Origin: Fen-183 sp036504335
Lineage (GTDB): Bacteria > Acidobacteriota > Thermoanaerobaculia > UBA5066
DNA: 64,000 bases
Reading direction: 5' to 3'
Assembly (NCBI GenBank): GCA_036504335.1
Contig: DASXVJ010000030.1
Location: 1-64,000 of the forward strand
Shown: one piece after another, positions 56,467-64,000 of the stretch
Layout: the number at the start of each line of letters is the position of its first letter
Numbering within the stretch: the stretch's first letter is position 1
Translations under genes and position numbers: made by a program
The notes under the pieces: model-generated
Database searches by the model: none
Told to the model about the DNA's origin: nothing
What the model saw: only the letters and a program-made list of their open reading frames with translations

Positions 56467-57628
56467 TCACCCAGGTTCCGGCCGCGAGGTCCTGGAAAGC
56501 CCGCCTGTCCTTCTCGAAGAACGCCCACGCCCACCCGAGCCCCAGCGGGAGGCCCGCGAGGACGCAGACGATCGCGCGAACGAACGCGGACGGCCAGCCG
56601 ATGCCGTGGCCCGAGGGTCCGCCGCGTCGGACGACCGCGAGGCCGAGAAGAGATTTGCCGGGAGTGCGGCCGCGCCACGCCCAGCCGCCGACCACGTAGA
56701 GGACGTTTGCGAGAAGCGCGAGGAGGATGGAGAGCCCGGTGATCGCGCGAAACGCCCAGTCGGGCGCGGCGTCGCGCGTCTGGAGCTCGGAGCGGAAGTA
56801 GTCGATCAGGAAGACGGGCGCGAAGAGCAGCACGTTGATCGCGGCGAGGATCACCGCGTCGACGAGCGCCGCCAGAAGGCGGGCGAAAGGACTCGCCACG
56901 CCGCGCGGCGTCTCGTTGAGAGAGGGCGAGCGGCGCTCCCGGAAGCTCGCGGCCCGGTCGCCGGACGGGACGCGAGCCGCCTTCTCGGCCTCGTGGACGC
57001 GGATCGAGTAGTCGGCGAGCTCGCGCGGCGGCGGCGCGATCGTGGGCGGCGCGATCGTCGGCGGCGCGATCGTGGAGACTTCGTCGGGCGCGCCCCCCAT
57101 CGGCGGGAAGACGTCGACGACCATGGAAGGACTCGCCCCGGGCGGACGGTCGACGGAGCGGAAGAGGTCCGAGGCCGAAATCGAATCCGGCCCGGGCGCC
57201 TCGGGCCCGGACAGGCCCGGGTTCGTGAGCCCGGGGACCGGCTCGTACGTGATTCCCGAATGCGGGCGCGGGGGCGGCGCGTCGGGCATCTGGTCGGGCG
57301 TCATGAGGGTCGTGCGCTCGGACGCGGCGTCCGGCGCGAGGAGCCGCACCTCGATTACCGCGGCGCCGAGCTGGAGCCGGTCGCCGTTCACGAGGCGCGT
57401 CTCACGCGAGATCCGCTTGCCACCCACGAACGTGCCGTTGGAGGACGCGAGGTCCTTCACGACGGCCTCGCCGCGGTCGAACGTCAGGAGCGCGTGCGAG
57501 CGCGAGACCGATTCGTGCTCGAGCCGCACCGTGGACGTGCGGCTCCGCCCGAGCGTCACCTCGCCGTCCGAAAGCTCGATCTCGCGGCCTTCGGCCGAGA
57601 GAACGTATTTCCACTTCTCTTCGGTCAC
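56453..57628 (-). CDS. FHA-domain protein with C-terminal RDD membrane domain
   Basis: The 391-residue protein begins with an FHA phosphothreonine-binding domain (about 8-100). It carries VTLGRSRTSTVRLEHESVSRSHALL and KDLASSNGTFVGGKRI, with the conserved Gly-Arg, Ser-x-x-His and Asn. A Pro-rich linker contains three TIAPP repeats. The RDD domain (about 255-385) has FARLLAALVDAVIL and GRTPGKSLLGLAVV and three membrane helices. It likely docks phosphorylated proteins to the membrane, perhaps substrates of the Ser/Thr kinases nearby. The GTG start overlaps the uvrA stop. Confidence 0.85.
   Translation of the reverse strand: MTEEKWKYVLSAEGREIELSDGEVTLGRSRTSTVRLEHESVSRSHALLTFDRGEAVVKDLASSNGTFVGGKRISRETRLVNGDRLQLGAAVIEVRLLAPDAASERTTLMTPDQMPDAPPPRPHSGITYEPVPGLTNPGLSGPEAPGPDSISASDLFRSVDRPPGASPSMVVDVFPPMGGAPDEVSTIAPPTIAPPTIAPPPRELADYSIRVHEAEKAARVPSGDRAASFRERRSPSLNETPRGVASPFARLLAALVDAVILAAINVLLFAPVFLIDYFRSELQTRDAAPDWAFRAITGLSILLALLANVLYVVGGWAWRGRTPGKSLLGLAVVRRGGPSGHGIGWPSAFVRAIVCVLAGLPLGLGWAWAFFEKDRRAFQDLAAGTWVIRVR
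57031..57075. repeat. three tandem 15-bp units in the FHA gene linker
   Basis: GCGGCGCGATCGTGG occurs at 57031, 57046 (one mismatch) and 57061. It encodes repeated PPTIA on the minus strand and may vary in copy number between strains. Confidence 0.7.
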
Positions 57629-60573
57629 CGTAGCGGAAATTGTACCCGTCCTTTCAGCGCGTGCGCGGTCGGCGTCCCGCCGCGGGCCGCGAGCGCCGCC
57701 GGCGCGCCCTCGAAGACGACGTGGCCGCCGTCGGGGCCGCCGTCCGGACCCAGCTCGATCAGGTGGTCGGCGCGCGCCAGGAAGGCCGTGTTGTGCTCGA
57801 CCGCCACGATCGAATGCCCGGCCTCGAGGAGCCGGCGGAACACGGCGACGAGGACGTCGACGTCGGACGGCGCCAGGCCCGTCGTCGGCTCGTCGAACAC
57901 GAACAGGACAGGCTCCTTCGGGGCCTCGGCCCCCCGGAGGAAGGTGGCGATCTTCAGACGCTGCGCCTCGCCTCCCGAGAGCGTCGCCGTCGACTGGCCG
58001 AGAGTGAGGTAGCCGAGGCCGGCGTCCGCGAGCGGCTGGAGGCGGTCCGCGATGGCGGGCGCGTCCGCGAAGAGGAGGCGCGCCTCGTCGACGGTCGTCG
58101 CGAGGAGCTCGTCGACGTTCCGGCCTCTGAGGCGCACCTCGAGGACCTCGGGCCTGAAACGGCGCCCGTCGCAGACGTCGCAGACGATCGTCACGTCCGC
58201 GAGGAACTGCATGTCCACGGTGACGACGCCGGCGCCCTCGCACCGCTCGCAGCGTCCGCCCACCGCGTTGAAGCTGAACGCGCCCTTCTCGAGCCTTCGC
58301 GCCTTCGCCGCAGGTGTCCGCGCGAGGAGCGTCCGGATCTCGTCCCAGGTCTTCGTCACGGTCGCCGGGTTCGAGCGCGACGAGCGCCCGAGCGGCGACT
58401 GGTCGACGAGGACGACGTCCGACACGCGGTCCAGGCCCTCGATCGCGTCGTGCTCCCCCACCGCGTCGATGCCCGGCAGCAGGCCCTTGCCCATGCGCTG
58501 CCGCGCGCCCGCGGCGAGGACGTCGACGACGAGCGTCGACTTCCCCGACCCCGACACCCCGGATACCGCCACCAGCCGCCGCAACGGAAACGAGACCGAG
58601 AGATTCTGAAGGTTGTTCGCCCGCGCACCGACGACCTTCACACCCCCTTCTAAGAAAGTGCCGAAGGCACCCACCGTTTCGGCTGCGAAGCTCTGGCTCG
58701 AAACGCCCTGACCATACGGCCTGCTTTTCGAAGCAAGAAATATCTCTTTCTCCCTCTTCAACGATCTCCCGGTCGCCGTGTCCTGTTCGGTCAAGGCCTC
58801 GGGCGTCCCCTCGAAGACGAGCCGGCCGCCCAGCGCGCCGGCTCCGGGCCCGAGATCGATGACGTGGTCGGCCGCGCGGATGACGTCCGTGTCGTGCTCG
58901 ACCGCCACGACCGCGTTCCCCGCGGCGGCGAGCCTCTCGAGGACTCCGAGCAGCCGCCGCGTGTCGCGCGGGTGCAGGCCCACCGTCGGCTCGTCGAGGA
59001 CGTAGAGCGTGCCCGTGAGCGCGTTGCCGATCGCCGACCCGAGCTGGACACGCTGCGCCTCGCCGCCCGAGAGCGTGCGCATCGTGCGCGCGAGCGTCAG
59101 GTAGCCGAGGCCGATCTCGACGAGCGTCTTCGCGCGGCGCGTCAGCTCCTCGACGAGGGAGGCCGCGCGCTCGCGCTCGGCCTCGCGCAGCGGGAGCGCG
59201 CCGAGGAACGCCACGAAACCGTCGAGCGTCAGGTCGCAGACCTCGGCGATCGTCTTTCCGCCGACCGTCACGGCGAGCGCCTCGGGCCGGAGCCGCGCGC
59301 CGCGGCACGCGGGGCACGTCGAGTAGCCGCGATACCGCGACAGCAGGACGCGGACATGCACCTTGTAGCGCTTCTTCTCGAGGTACTTGAAGAGACCTTC
59401 GACGCCGTACCAGCCGCCGGAGCCCTTCCAGACGGCGTCCCGCTCACGCTGCGTCAGCTCGTTCCACGGAACGTCCCATCGCACCTTGAGGCGGCGCGAG
59501 ACGGCCTTGAGCTCTTCGTACGCGCTCTCATACGAGGGCGAGTTGAACGGCGCGATGGGCCGCTCGCGCAGCGTCCGGCGCCCGTCGGGGATCACGCGCG
59601 CCGCGTCGATCCCGACGACGCGCCCGAAGCCCTGGCACGTCTCGCACGCCCCGCGCGGCGAGTTGAACGAGAAGAGCGCGGGCACCGGGTCCGCGAACGC
59701 GCGCCCGCACGCGTTGCACGACAGGCCGCGGCGGAACGTGCGGGCGGAGGAGAGACCCTCACCGGACTTCAGAACGAGAAGCGAACCGTCTCCGGCGTCG
59801 AAGGCCATTGAAAGTGAAGAAAGAATCTCCGGATCGGAAGCCGCGAGCACGTGGCGGCCGATGAGAAGGGGGAAAGGAGGAGAGAAGATTTCTTTGAATG
59901 ATGAAGAACGCGGGCGCTGCGCTCTCGAGCGTGCCACGGCCTTGCGGGGCGGCGAGGTGCCCGCTTCCTCTCTTCCAATCGAAGAAATTTCCAGAACATC
60001 ACCCGCCGCTCCGACATACCGGTAGAAGCCCAGCCGCCGCCATTCCGCGCTCTCCGCCGCGAACGACGTCACCTTCCGCGGGGCGATCACGAGGAGGCGG
60101 GCGCCCTCGCCGAACTCCTCAAGCAGCGCGGCGCGAACCGTCTCCGGAGTCTCGCGGCGCACGGGGCTGCCGTCGTCCGGGCAGCGCAGCGTCCCCGCGG
60201 CCGAGAAGAGGAGCCGCAGGACGTCGTGGATCTCGGTCGCCGAGCCGATCGTCGACCGCGCCGAGCGCGCGGGCGCCTTCTGCTCGATCGCGATCGCCGG
60301 GAGGACGTGCGTGATCTCGTCCACGTCCGGCCGCTCGAGCCGCTCGAGGTACTGCCGCGCGTACGTCGACATGGACTCGACGAAGCGCCGCTGGCCCTCG
60401 GCGTAGAGCGTGTCGAAGGCGAGCGACGACTTGCCCGACCCCGAAGGACCCGTCACGACCGTGAGCGCTCCCACCGGGATCGTGCACGTGACGTCCCGCA
60501 GGTTGTGCGTGCGGGCGTTCACGACCCGGATCGCGTCCGCGCCGCGGCGGACGGGGCGGGGGCGCGCCGTCAC
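57625..60573 (-). CDS. uvrA: UvrA-family excinuclease ATPase
   Basis: The 982-residue protein has two ABC ATPase halves. The first has GPSGSGKSSLAFDTLYAEGQRR and LSGGEAQRVQLGSAIG, and the second GVSGSGKSTLVVDV and LSGGEAQRLKIATFLRG. Zinc modules are CNAC...CETC, CPAC and CERC...CDVC. The region after the first Walker A (about 130-250) fits the UvrB-binding domain but carries AT-rich inserts. The first-half phrase GTLYVLDEPTVGLHPRD resembles UvrA paralogues as well as true UvrA. It scans DNA for damage. Five AT-rich patches are present. The GTG start overlaps the methyltransferase stop. Confidence 0.9.
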   Translation of the reverse strand: MTARPRPVRRGADAIRVVNARTHNLRDVTCTIPVGALTVVTGPSGSGKSSLAFDTLYAEGQRRFVESMSTYARQYLERLERPDVDEITHVLPAIAIEQKAPARSARSTIGSATEIHDVLRLLFSAAGTLRCPDDGSPVRRETPETVRAALLEEFGEGARLLVIAPRKVTSFAAESAEWRRLGFYRYVGAAGDVLEISSIGREEAGTSPPRKAVARSRAQRPRSSSFKEIFSPPFPLLIGRHVLAASDPEILSSLSMAFDAGDGSLLVLKSGEGLSSARTFRRGLSCNACGRAFADPVPALFSFNSPRGACETCQGFGRVVGIDAARVIPDGRRTLRERPIAPFNSPSYESAYEELKAVSRRLKVRWDVPWNELTQRERDAVWKGSGGWYGVEGLFKYLEKKRYKVHVRVLLSRYRGYSTCPACRGARLRPEALAVTVGGKTIAEVCDLTLDGFVAFLGALPLREAERERAASLVEELTRRAKTLVEIGLGYLTLARTMRTLSGGEAQRVQLGSAIGNALTGTLYVLDEPTVGLHPRDTRRLLGVLERLAAAGNAVVAVEHDTDVIRAADHVIDLGPGAGALGGRLVFEGTPEALTEQDTATGRSLKREKEIFLASKSRPYGQGVSSQSFAAETVGAFGTFLEGGVKVVGARANNLQNLSVSFPLRRLVAVSGVSGSGKSTLVVDVLAAGARQRMGKGLLPGIDAVGEHDAIEGLDRVSDVVLVDQSPLGRSSRSNPATVTKTWDEIRTLLARTPAAKARRLEKGAFSFNAVGGRCERCEGAGVVTVDMQFLADVTIVCDVCDGRRFRPEVLEVRLRGRNVDELLATTVDEARLLFADAPAIADRLQPLADAGLGYLTLGQSTATLSGGEAQRLKIATFLRGAEAPKEPVLFVFDEPTTGLAPSDVDVLVAVFRRLLEAGHSIVAVEHNTAFLARADHLIELGPDGGPDGGHVVFEGAPAALAARGGTPTAHALKGRVQFPLR
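58646..58661. repeat. AT-rich dispersed mini-repeat, uvrA copy 1
   Basis: CCTTCTAAGAAAGTGC matches the metG and radC core TTCTTAGAAAGTG at 12 of 13 positions. A second patch follows at 58724-58750 (CTTTTCGAAGCAAGAAAT, then ATCTCTTTCTCC). Together they bound an insert of about 40 residues between the two ATPase halves. Confidence 0.55.
59805..59830. repeat. AT-rich dispersed mini-repeat, uvrA copy 2
   Basis: CCATTGAAAGTGAAGAAAG shares GAAAGTGAAGAA with the metG patch at 3365. On the minus strand it encodes LSSLSMAF. Confidence 0.5.
59884..59910. repeat. AT-rich dispersed mini-repeat, uvrA copy 3
   Basis: On the minus strand this reads CATTCAAAGAAATCTTCTCT and encodes SFKEIFS. It differs from CACTCGAAGAAATCTTCTCT of metG at only three bases. 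Confidence 0.55.
59974..59993. repeat. AT-rich dispersed mini-repeat, uvrA copy 4
   Basis: TCCAATCGAAGAAATTTCCA shares TCGAAGAAATTTCC with the metG patch at 3752. Confidence 0.55.
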
Positions 60574-61148
60574 CGGGAGAAGACCGCGAGCTGGTTCATG
60601 CCGAGGAGGAACCGACTGTAGTGGACGAGGGAGAGCCCCGAGGAACGGCCCGCCGCCTCGAGGTCCTCGCGCCCGAGCAGCGTCTCGTGCTCGTCGTGGG
60701 CGTGTGACGAGAGGAGGCCGAGGGCGGCTCCGGCCTCCAGGGGCCACCGACCGATGGGATGGGGCGTCGTCGCGATCAGCCGTCCCCCGGGGGCGAGAAG
60801 CGGCGCGAGGCGCCCGAGCACTTCCGCGGGCTCTGAAACGTGCTCCAGGACCGCAAGAAGGAGAATTCCTTCGAATGGTGCCCGTGCCAGAAGCGCTGCC
60901 GGAGCCGCGCCGCGCCCGATATCCCATTCATGGAAATCTCTCTTTGGAAATCTCGTTCTTTGCTGCGCGAGCACGTCCGGGTTTCGATCGCACCCGACGT
61001 AAACCTCGAACCGGCCCGGCAGGTCCGTGAGGCCGCAGCCGACGTCGAGGACTCTGCCGCCGGGAGGGACGTGCGGGAGAGCGGCGTTCAGCCGGGCGTC
61101 GCCCACGCACCGCGTCAGGACACCGTAAAAGGACCCGTGCGCCGCCAC
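60570..61148 (-). CDS. class I SAM-dependent methyltransferase
   Basis: The 192-residue protein has the SAM motif VLDVGCGLTDLPGRFEVYVGCD. LLLAVLEHVSEPAEVLGRL and LLAPGGRLIATTPHP are motifs typical of methyltransferase type 11/23 proteins. The substrate is unknown. It starts with GTG and is the first gene of an operon with uvrA and the FHA/RDD gene. Two AT-rich patches encode APFEGILLL and RDFHEWDIG in the middle of the fold. Confidence 0.82.
   Translation of the reverse strand: MAAHGSFYGVLTRCVGDARLNAALPHVPPGGRVLDVGCGLTDLPGRFEVYVGCDRNPDVLAQQRTRFPKRDFHEWDIGRGAAPAALLARAPFEGILLLAVLEHVSEPAEVLGRLAPLLAPGGRLIATTPHPIGRWPLEAGAALGLLSSHAHDEHETLLGREDLEAAGRSSGLSLVHYSRFLLGMNQLAVFSR
60862..60878. repeat. 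AT-rich dispersed mini-repeat, methyltransferase copy 1
   Basis: The reverse complement is CCATTCGAAGGAATTCT, identical to 3920-3936 in metG. Confidence 0.65.
60924..60954. repeat. AT-rich dispersed mini-repeat, methyltransferase copy 2
   Basis: CCATTCATGGAAATCTCTC is followed directly by a second GGAAATCTCG unit (TTTGGAAATCTCG). It lies 45 bases from copy 1. Confidence 0.5.
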
Positions 61149-61155
61149 GGGGCGG

Positions 61156-61161
61156 TTTTAA
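61156..61161 (-). promoter_or_regulatory. possible -10 element of the methyltransferase-uvrA operon
   Basis: On the minus strand TTAAAA ends seven bases before the GTG at 61148. It is a weak hexamer match but has the spacing of the leaderless class. Confidence 0.3.
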
Positions 61162-61176
61162 CACCTCCCCCTTAAC

Positions 61177-61827
61177 ATGGGGCGCGGGATGCACTTCCAG
61201 GCCGGCCACTTCGCGCTGCTCGCGTTCTCGTCCCTCTTCTCCGTGATCAATCCGATCTCGGCGGCGCCGATCTTCGTCGCGCTCACGCCGGGCGCGACCG
61301 CGGCGGCCCGGCGCCGCGTGGCGGCGCGGGCCTGTCTCGCGGCCCTCGGCATCCTCGCGCTCTTCGCGGCCGCCGGCGGCGCGATCTTCGCCTTCTACGG
61401 GATCACGGTTCCGGCCTTCCAGATCGCGGGCGGGATCATCTTCACGGCGCTCGGCATCAAGGCGGTCCAGGAGGACCGGCACGACGAAACGGGGGCGCCC
61501 GCCGCCGGAGCCGATCCCTCGATCGTGCCGCTCGGGATCCCGCTCATCGCGGGCCCCGGAGCGATCTCGTCGATGATGGTCCTCGTGGGACAGTCCGAGG
61601 ACGCGATGCAGCACGTGGCTCTCGGGGGCGCCCTCCTCGCGAACATCCTTCTGACGTTCCTCATCCTCGTCGCCTCGCCCGCGATCGTCGAGCGGCTCGG
61701 CGCGACGGGCCAGCGCATCGTCGCGAAGGTCATGGGCCTCATCACGGCCGTGATCGGCGTGCAATTCGTCATCAACGGAGCCACGAGCGTGCTCCGCGAC
61801 ATCCTGCGCACACGGGGGGCCGCATGA
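61177..61827 (+). CDS. MarC family integral membrane protein
   Basis: The 216-residue protein has six helices. FSVINPISAAPIFVALTPG, AGGIIFTALGIKAVQ and PLGIPLIAGPGAISSMMVL are MarC family signatures. The transport role of the family is not settled and it is not linked to the mar multidrug system despite the name. A second in-frame ATG at 61189 (MHFQAGHFALLAF) may be the true start. Confidence 0.88.
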   Translation: MGRGMHFQAGHFALLAFSSLFSVINPISAAPIFVALTPGATAAARRRVAARACLAALGILALFAAAGGAIFAFYGITVPAFQIAGGIIFTALGIKAVQEDRHDETGAPAAGADPSIVPLGIPLIAGPGAISSMMVLVGQSEDAMQHVALGGALLANILLTFLILVASPAIVERLGATGQRIVAKVMGLITAVIGVQFVINGATSVLRDILRTRGAA

Positions 61828-62309
61828 ATGCACCGGCCTTCAGACTGCGGGAGGCGCTCCGCGAGGACGTGCCCGCCATCGTCGAACTCATCCGGGACCT
61901 CGCCCGGTACGAGCGCCAGCCGGAGGACTGCCACGCGGACCCCGCGCTGCTCGAGAAGCACCTGTTCGGCCCCCGGCCCTACGCCGAGGCGATCGTCGCC
62001 GAGGCCGGAATCGAGCTCATCGGATTCGCGCTATTCTTCCACAACTACTCGACGTGGCTCACGCGGCCCGGCCTCTACCTCGAGGACCTCTACGTGAAGC
62101 CCGAACGCCGGGGGCTCGGCGCCGGCAAGGCGCTTCTCGAGCGCCTCGCGCGCATCGCCGTGTCGCGGGGGTGCGGACGGATGGAGTGGAGCGTCCTGAC
62201 CTGGAACGAGCCGGCGATCGGTTTCTACAAGGCCCTCGGAGCGGTTCCGATGGACGGATGGCGAACGTACCGCCTCACGGGTGACGCCCTGGCCGCCCTC
62301 GGGCGATAA
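61824..62309 (+). CDS. GNAT family N-acetyltransferase (diamine acetyltransferase-like)
   Basis: The 161-residue protein has LREALREDVPAIVELIRDLARYE at the N-terminus, LYLEDLYVKPERRGLGAGKALL with the acetyl-CoA loop, and WSVLTWNEPAIGFYKALGA. These segments match spermidine/spermine acetyltransferase-like GNATs closely. It probably acetylates a polyamine or thialysine-like amine in the cytoplasm. The ATG overlaps the marC stop by four bases. Confidence 0.88.
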   Translation: MNAPAFRLREALREDVPAIVELIRDLARYERQPEDCHADPALLEKHLFGPRPYAEAIVAEAGIELIGFALFFHNYSTWLTRPGLYLEDLYVKPERRGLGAGKALLERLARIAVSRGCGRMEWSVLTWNEPAIGFYKALGAVPMDGWRTYRLTGDALAALGR

Positions 62310-62310
62310 T
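62305..62310 (+). promoter_or_regulatory. -10 element of the GGDEF-EAL gene
   Basis: GATAAT overlaps the stop codon of the acetyltransferase gene. The TTG start is 29 bases further on, with GGAAGGA before it. Confidence 0.35.
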
Positions 62311-62339
62311 CGGGCTTCCGGCGCCCTGGAAGGAACCCG

Positions 62340-64000
62340 TTGCAGAAACCGAAGTCGCAGACCGACACGCAGCCGATCAAGTTGCGCGAAGGGCGCAAGG
62401 CCTCCGGCGTGATCCGGCGTCCGGCGACTCTCCTCGTCGACTCGCCCGACGCGACGGTTCTCTTCGACCGCGACGGGCAGGTCCTGCTTGCGAACCTCGT
62501 GGCGCTCGCCGAGGGCGTGCCGAGCCCCGGGAGCGTCGCCGGCCCGCCGGAGGCGGCGGGTCCGTTCTGGACGAACCCGGAGGGCCGCGCCCGCTTCCTC
62601 GCAGCGGGGGCCTCGGGCGGCGTGAAGAACTTCGAGGTGCGCCTCCCGGCCGGCGTCGACGTCGGCGAGCGCGTGTACTGGATCTCCACGTGTTTCGCCC
62701 CGCAGGTCGGCGAGGGCGGCTTCATCGCCTCGGCGCGGGACGTCACCGGAGCGGCAGCCGGGATCCGGAGCGAGGCCACCGAGACCGTAGCCGAGCCCGC
62801 CGACGCCCTCACGGGCTTCGCGAACCGCGAGCAGTTCCACTTCGAGCTCGAGCGCGAGATCGCGCGCGCCGACCTGTTCGCCCGCCCGCTCGCGCTCATC
62901 ATCCTGGGTCTCGACAACTTCAAGACGCTGAACGACACGCACGGGCTCCTCGCGGGGGACGAGTACCTGCGGGCGATGGCGAACACGCTGCGCCCGTCGC
63001 TCCTGCCCGGTGAGATGTGCGGGCGCGTCGGAGGCGACGAAGTCGCCATGCTGATGCCCGGAACGGGCGCGTCGGAGGCGACCGTGCGCGCCGAAGCGGT
63101 CGTTTCCATCATCCGGAAGCTCACGCCCGACTGGGAAGGCAACGCCCTCTCGCTCACGGCGAGCGCCGGCGTGGCCGTGTTCCCGGATCACGCCGGGGGC
63201 GCGGCCGACCTCTTCCTCGCAGCCGACCTCGCCATGCACCAGGCCAAGCGCCGCGGCGGCGCGCGCGTGCGCCTCCACGACCCCTCGGACCGCGAGCGCG
63301 ACCGCACGGGCCGCCTGCGCGAGCAGTCGAACCGCATCCGCGCCGCTCTCGCCGAGTCCCGATTCGTCCCGTACTTCCAGCCCGTCGCCGAGGTGGGGAC
63401 CGGCCGCATCGTCGCCGTCGAGACGCTCGTCAGGATGCGCGAGCCGGACGGCCGGATCGCCCTGCCCGGCGAGTTCCTCGGCGCCGCCGAGCGGTTCGGG
63501 ATCATCACGGCGATCGACCGCGCCGTGATCACGGCCGCCTTCGACGCGCTCGCGACGGCGCGCAAGCGGATCAGCCCCGAGCTCGAGATCGGAATCAACC
63601 TCTCGGGCCTCGACTTCGACGACGACACGCTCGTCGCCGACATCTCGCGCCTCGCGCGCGCCAAGGGCATCCGGCCCGAGCGGGTCACGTTCGAGATCAC
63701 GGAGACGGCCGCGCTGCGCGACTTCGACCGCGTGCGCGACTTCACGCACGCGCTCACGTCCGAGGGCTTCCACTTCGCGCTGGACGATTTCGGGATGGGC
63801 TTCTCGTCGTTCCGCTACCTCCGCGAGTTGCCCGTCTCCTCCCTCAAGCTCGACATCAGCTACGTCCGCGACCTCCCGCGGGAAAAGGCGAACCGCGTGT
63901 TCGTGCGCGGGATGGCGGGCATCTGCCGCGGCCTCGGCGTCAAGACCGTCGCCGAAGGCGTCGAGTCCGAGGACGTCATGGAGATCCTGCCGGAGCTCGG
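62340..64000 (+). CDS. GGDEF-EAL domain protein (partial, runs off the right edge)
   Basis: The first 553 residues are present, starting from TTG 62340 after GGAAGGA. A PAS-like sensor covers about 30-150 (LLVDSPDATVLFDRDGQVLLAN). The GGDEF domain (about 155-320) starts DALTGFANREQF and has the loop GRVGGDEVAML, with Val in the last motif position. The EAL domain begins near 335. Its signature is ETLVRM instead of EALVRM, and NLSG, EITET, DDFGMGFSSFRYL and AEGVES are present. Catalytic acidic residues look mostly intact, so c-di-GMP turnover is possible. There is no membrane segment. Confidence 0.88.
   Translation, partial: MQKPKSQTDTQPIKLREGRKASGVIRRPATLLVDSPDATVLFDRDGQVLLANLVALAEGVPSPGSVAGPPEAAGPFWTNPEGRARFLAAGASGGVKNFEVRLPAGVDVGERVYWISTCFAPQVGEGGFIASARDVTGAAAGIRSEATETVAEPADALTGFANREQFHFELEREIARADLFARPLALIILGLDNFKTLNDTHGLLAGDEYLRAMANTLRPSLLPGEMCGRVGGDEVAMLMPGTGASEATVRAEAVVSIIRKLTPDWEGNALSLTASAGVAVFPDHAGGAADLFLAADLAMHQAKRRGGARVRLHDPSDRERDRTGRLREQSNRIRAALAESRFVPYFQPVAEVGTGRIVAVETLVRMREPDGRIALPGEFLGAAERFGIITAIDRAVITAAFDALATARKRISPELEIGINLSGLDFDDDTLVADISRLARAKGIRPERVTFEITETAALRDFDRVRDFTHALTSEGFHFALDDFGMGFSSFRYLRELPVSSLKLDISYVRDLPREKANRVFVRGMAGICRGLGVKTVAEGVESEDVMEILPEL

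Noticed and set aside
57031..57075. Tandem 15-bp repeats as a possible CRISPR or mobile element
   Set aside because: There are only three units with no spacers, and they encode a simple Pro-Thr-Ile-Ala linker in frame.

Overview
The window is a gene-dense stretch of very GC-rich bacterial chromosome. Coding sequence covers almost all of it and no gene-free stretch exceeds about 210 bases. Neighbouring genes are often coupled by four-base GTGA, ATGA or TTGA overlaps. I saw no tRNA, rRNA, CRISPR, insertion sequence or phage genes. Outer-membrane proteins, a phospholipid-trafficking operon, cytochrome c maturation genes, eukaryotic-type Ser/Thr kinases and many secreted proteins point to a Gram-negative, diderm, respiring bacterium. 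The gene mix resembles Acidobacteriota (Thermoanaerobaculia-like), but that placement is an inference.

Layout. 1-792: a secreted zincin-like protein, cut by the window edge. 8622-1005 (minus): an eight-gene operon of secreted protein, sirtuin, RadC, L-2-hydroxyglutarate oxidase, MetRS, LOG protein, TatD nuclease and small zincin. 8685-10400: an orphan GAF histidine kinase. 13533-10397 (minus): MDR oxidoreductase, DinB protein, intradiol dioxygenase and WD40-like protein. 13614-22459 (plus): a small basic protein, then a lipid-modification cluster of SDR-DUF2867, CarH-like B12-binding protein, FAD oxidoreductase, DUF1365, CFA-type methyltransferase, DUF1475, DUF1295 and a second methyltransferase, followed by an ECF sigma factor. 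25325-22485 (minus): a membrane-TPR-kinase protein. 25380-32652: an outer-membrane protein, then (minus) a PLP enzyme and an acyltransferase, then ccmABCDEF. 32711-40929: M13 peptidase, then (minus) DinB, gamma-glutamyltransferase, PuuD-like protein, Mrp ATPase, PlsC and a secreted CARDB-like protein. 41375-48439: mlaEFD, an epimerase-like protein, an alcohol dehydrogenase, and ugd-uxs for UDP-xylose. 48501-55607: a degenerate GGDEF protein, then (minus) an operon of large secreted protein, kinase and FadL-like porin. 55630-64000: a TPR-like protein, (minus) methyltransferase-uvrA-FHA/RDD, then MarC, GNAT and a GGDEF-EAL protein cut by the right edge.

Two window-wide patterns stand out. First, short AT-rich sequences (core near CATTCGAAGAAATCTCTC or TTTCTTAGAAAGTGAA) recur inside unrelated genes, in both orientations and several reading frames. 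They usually fall in linkers or loops. Second, many genes have a GTAGAATC-like -10 element only 6-9 bases before the start codon with no recognisable -35, which suggests widespread leaderless transcription.

The most interesting system is the 13983-22459 cluster. A B12-binding protein keeps the Trp/Glu/His pattern of CarH photoreceptors but lacks a DNA-binding domain. It sits among fatty-acid methylation and desaturation genes next to an ECF sigma factor that has no adjacent anti-sigma factor. This could be a light- or oxidant-responsive membrane-lipid remodelling module with an unusual sensor arrangement.
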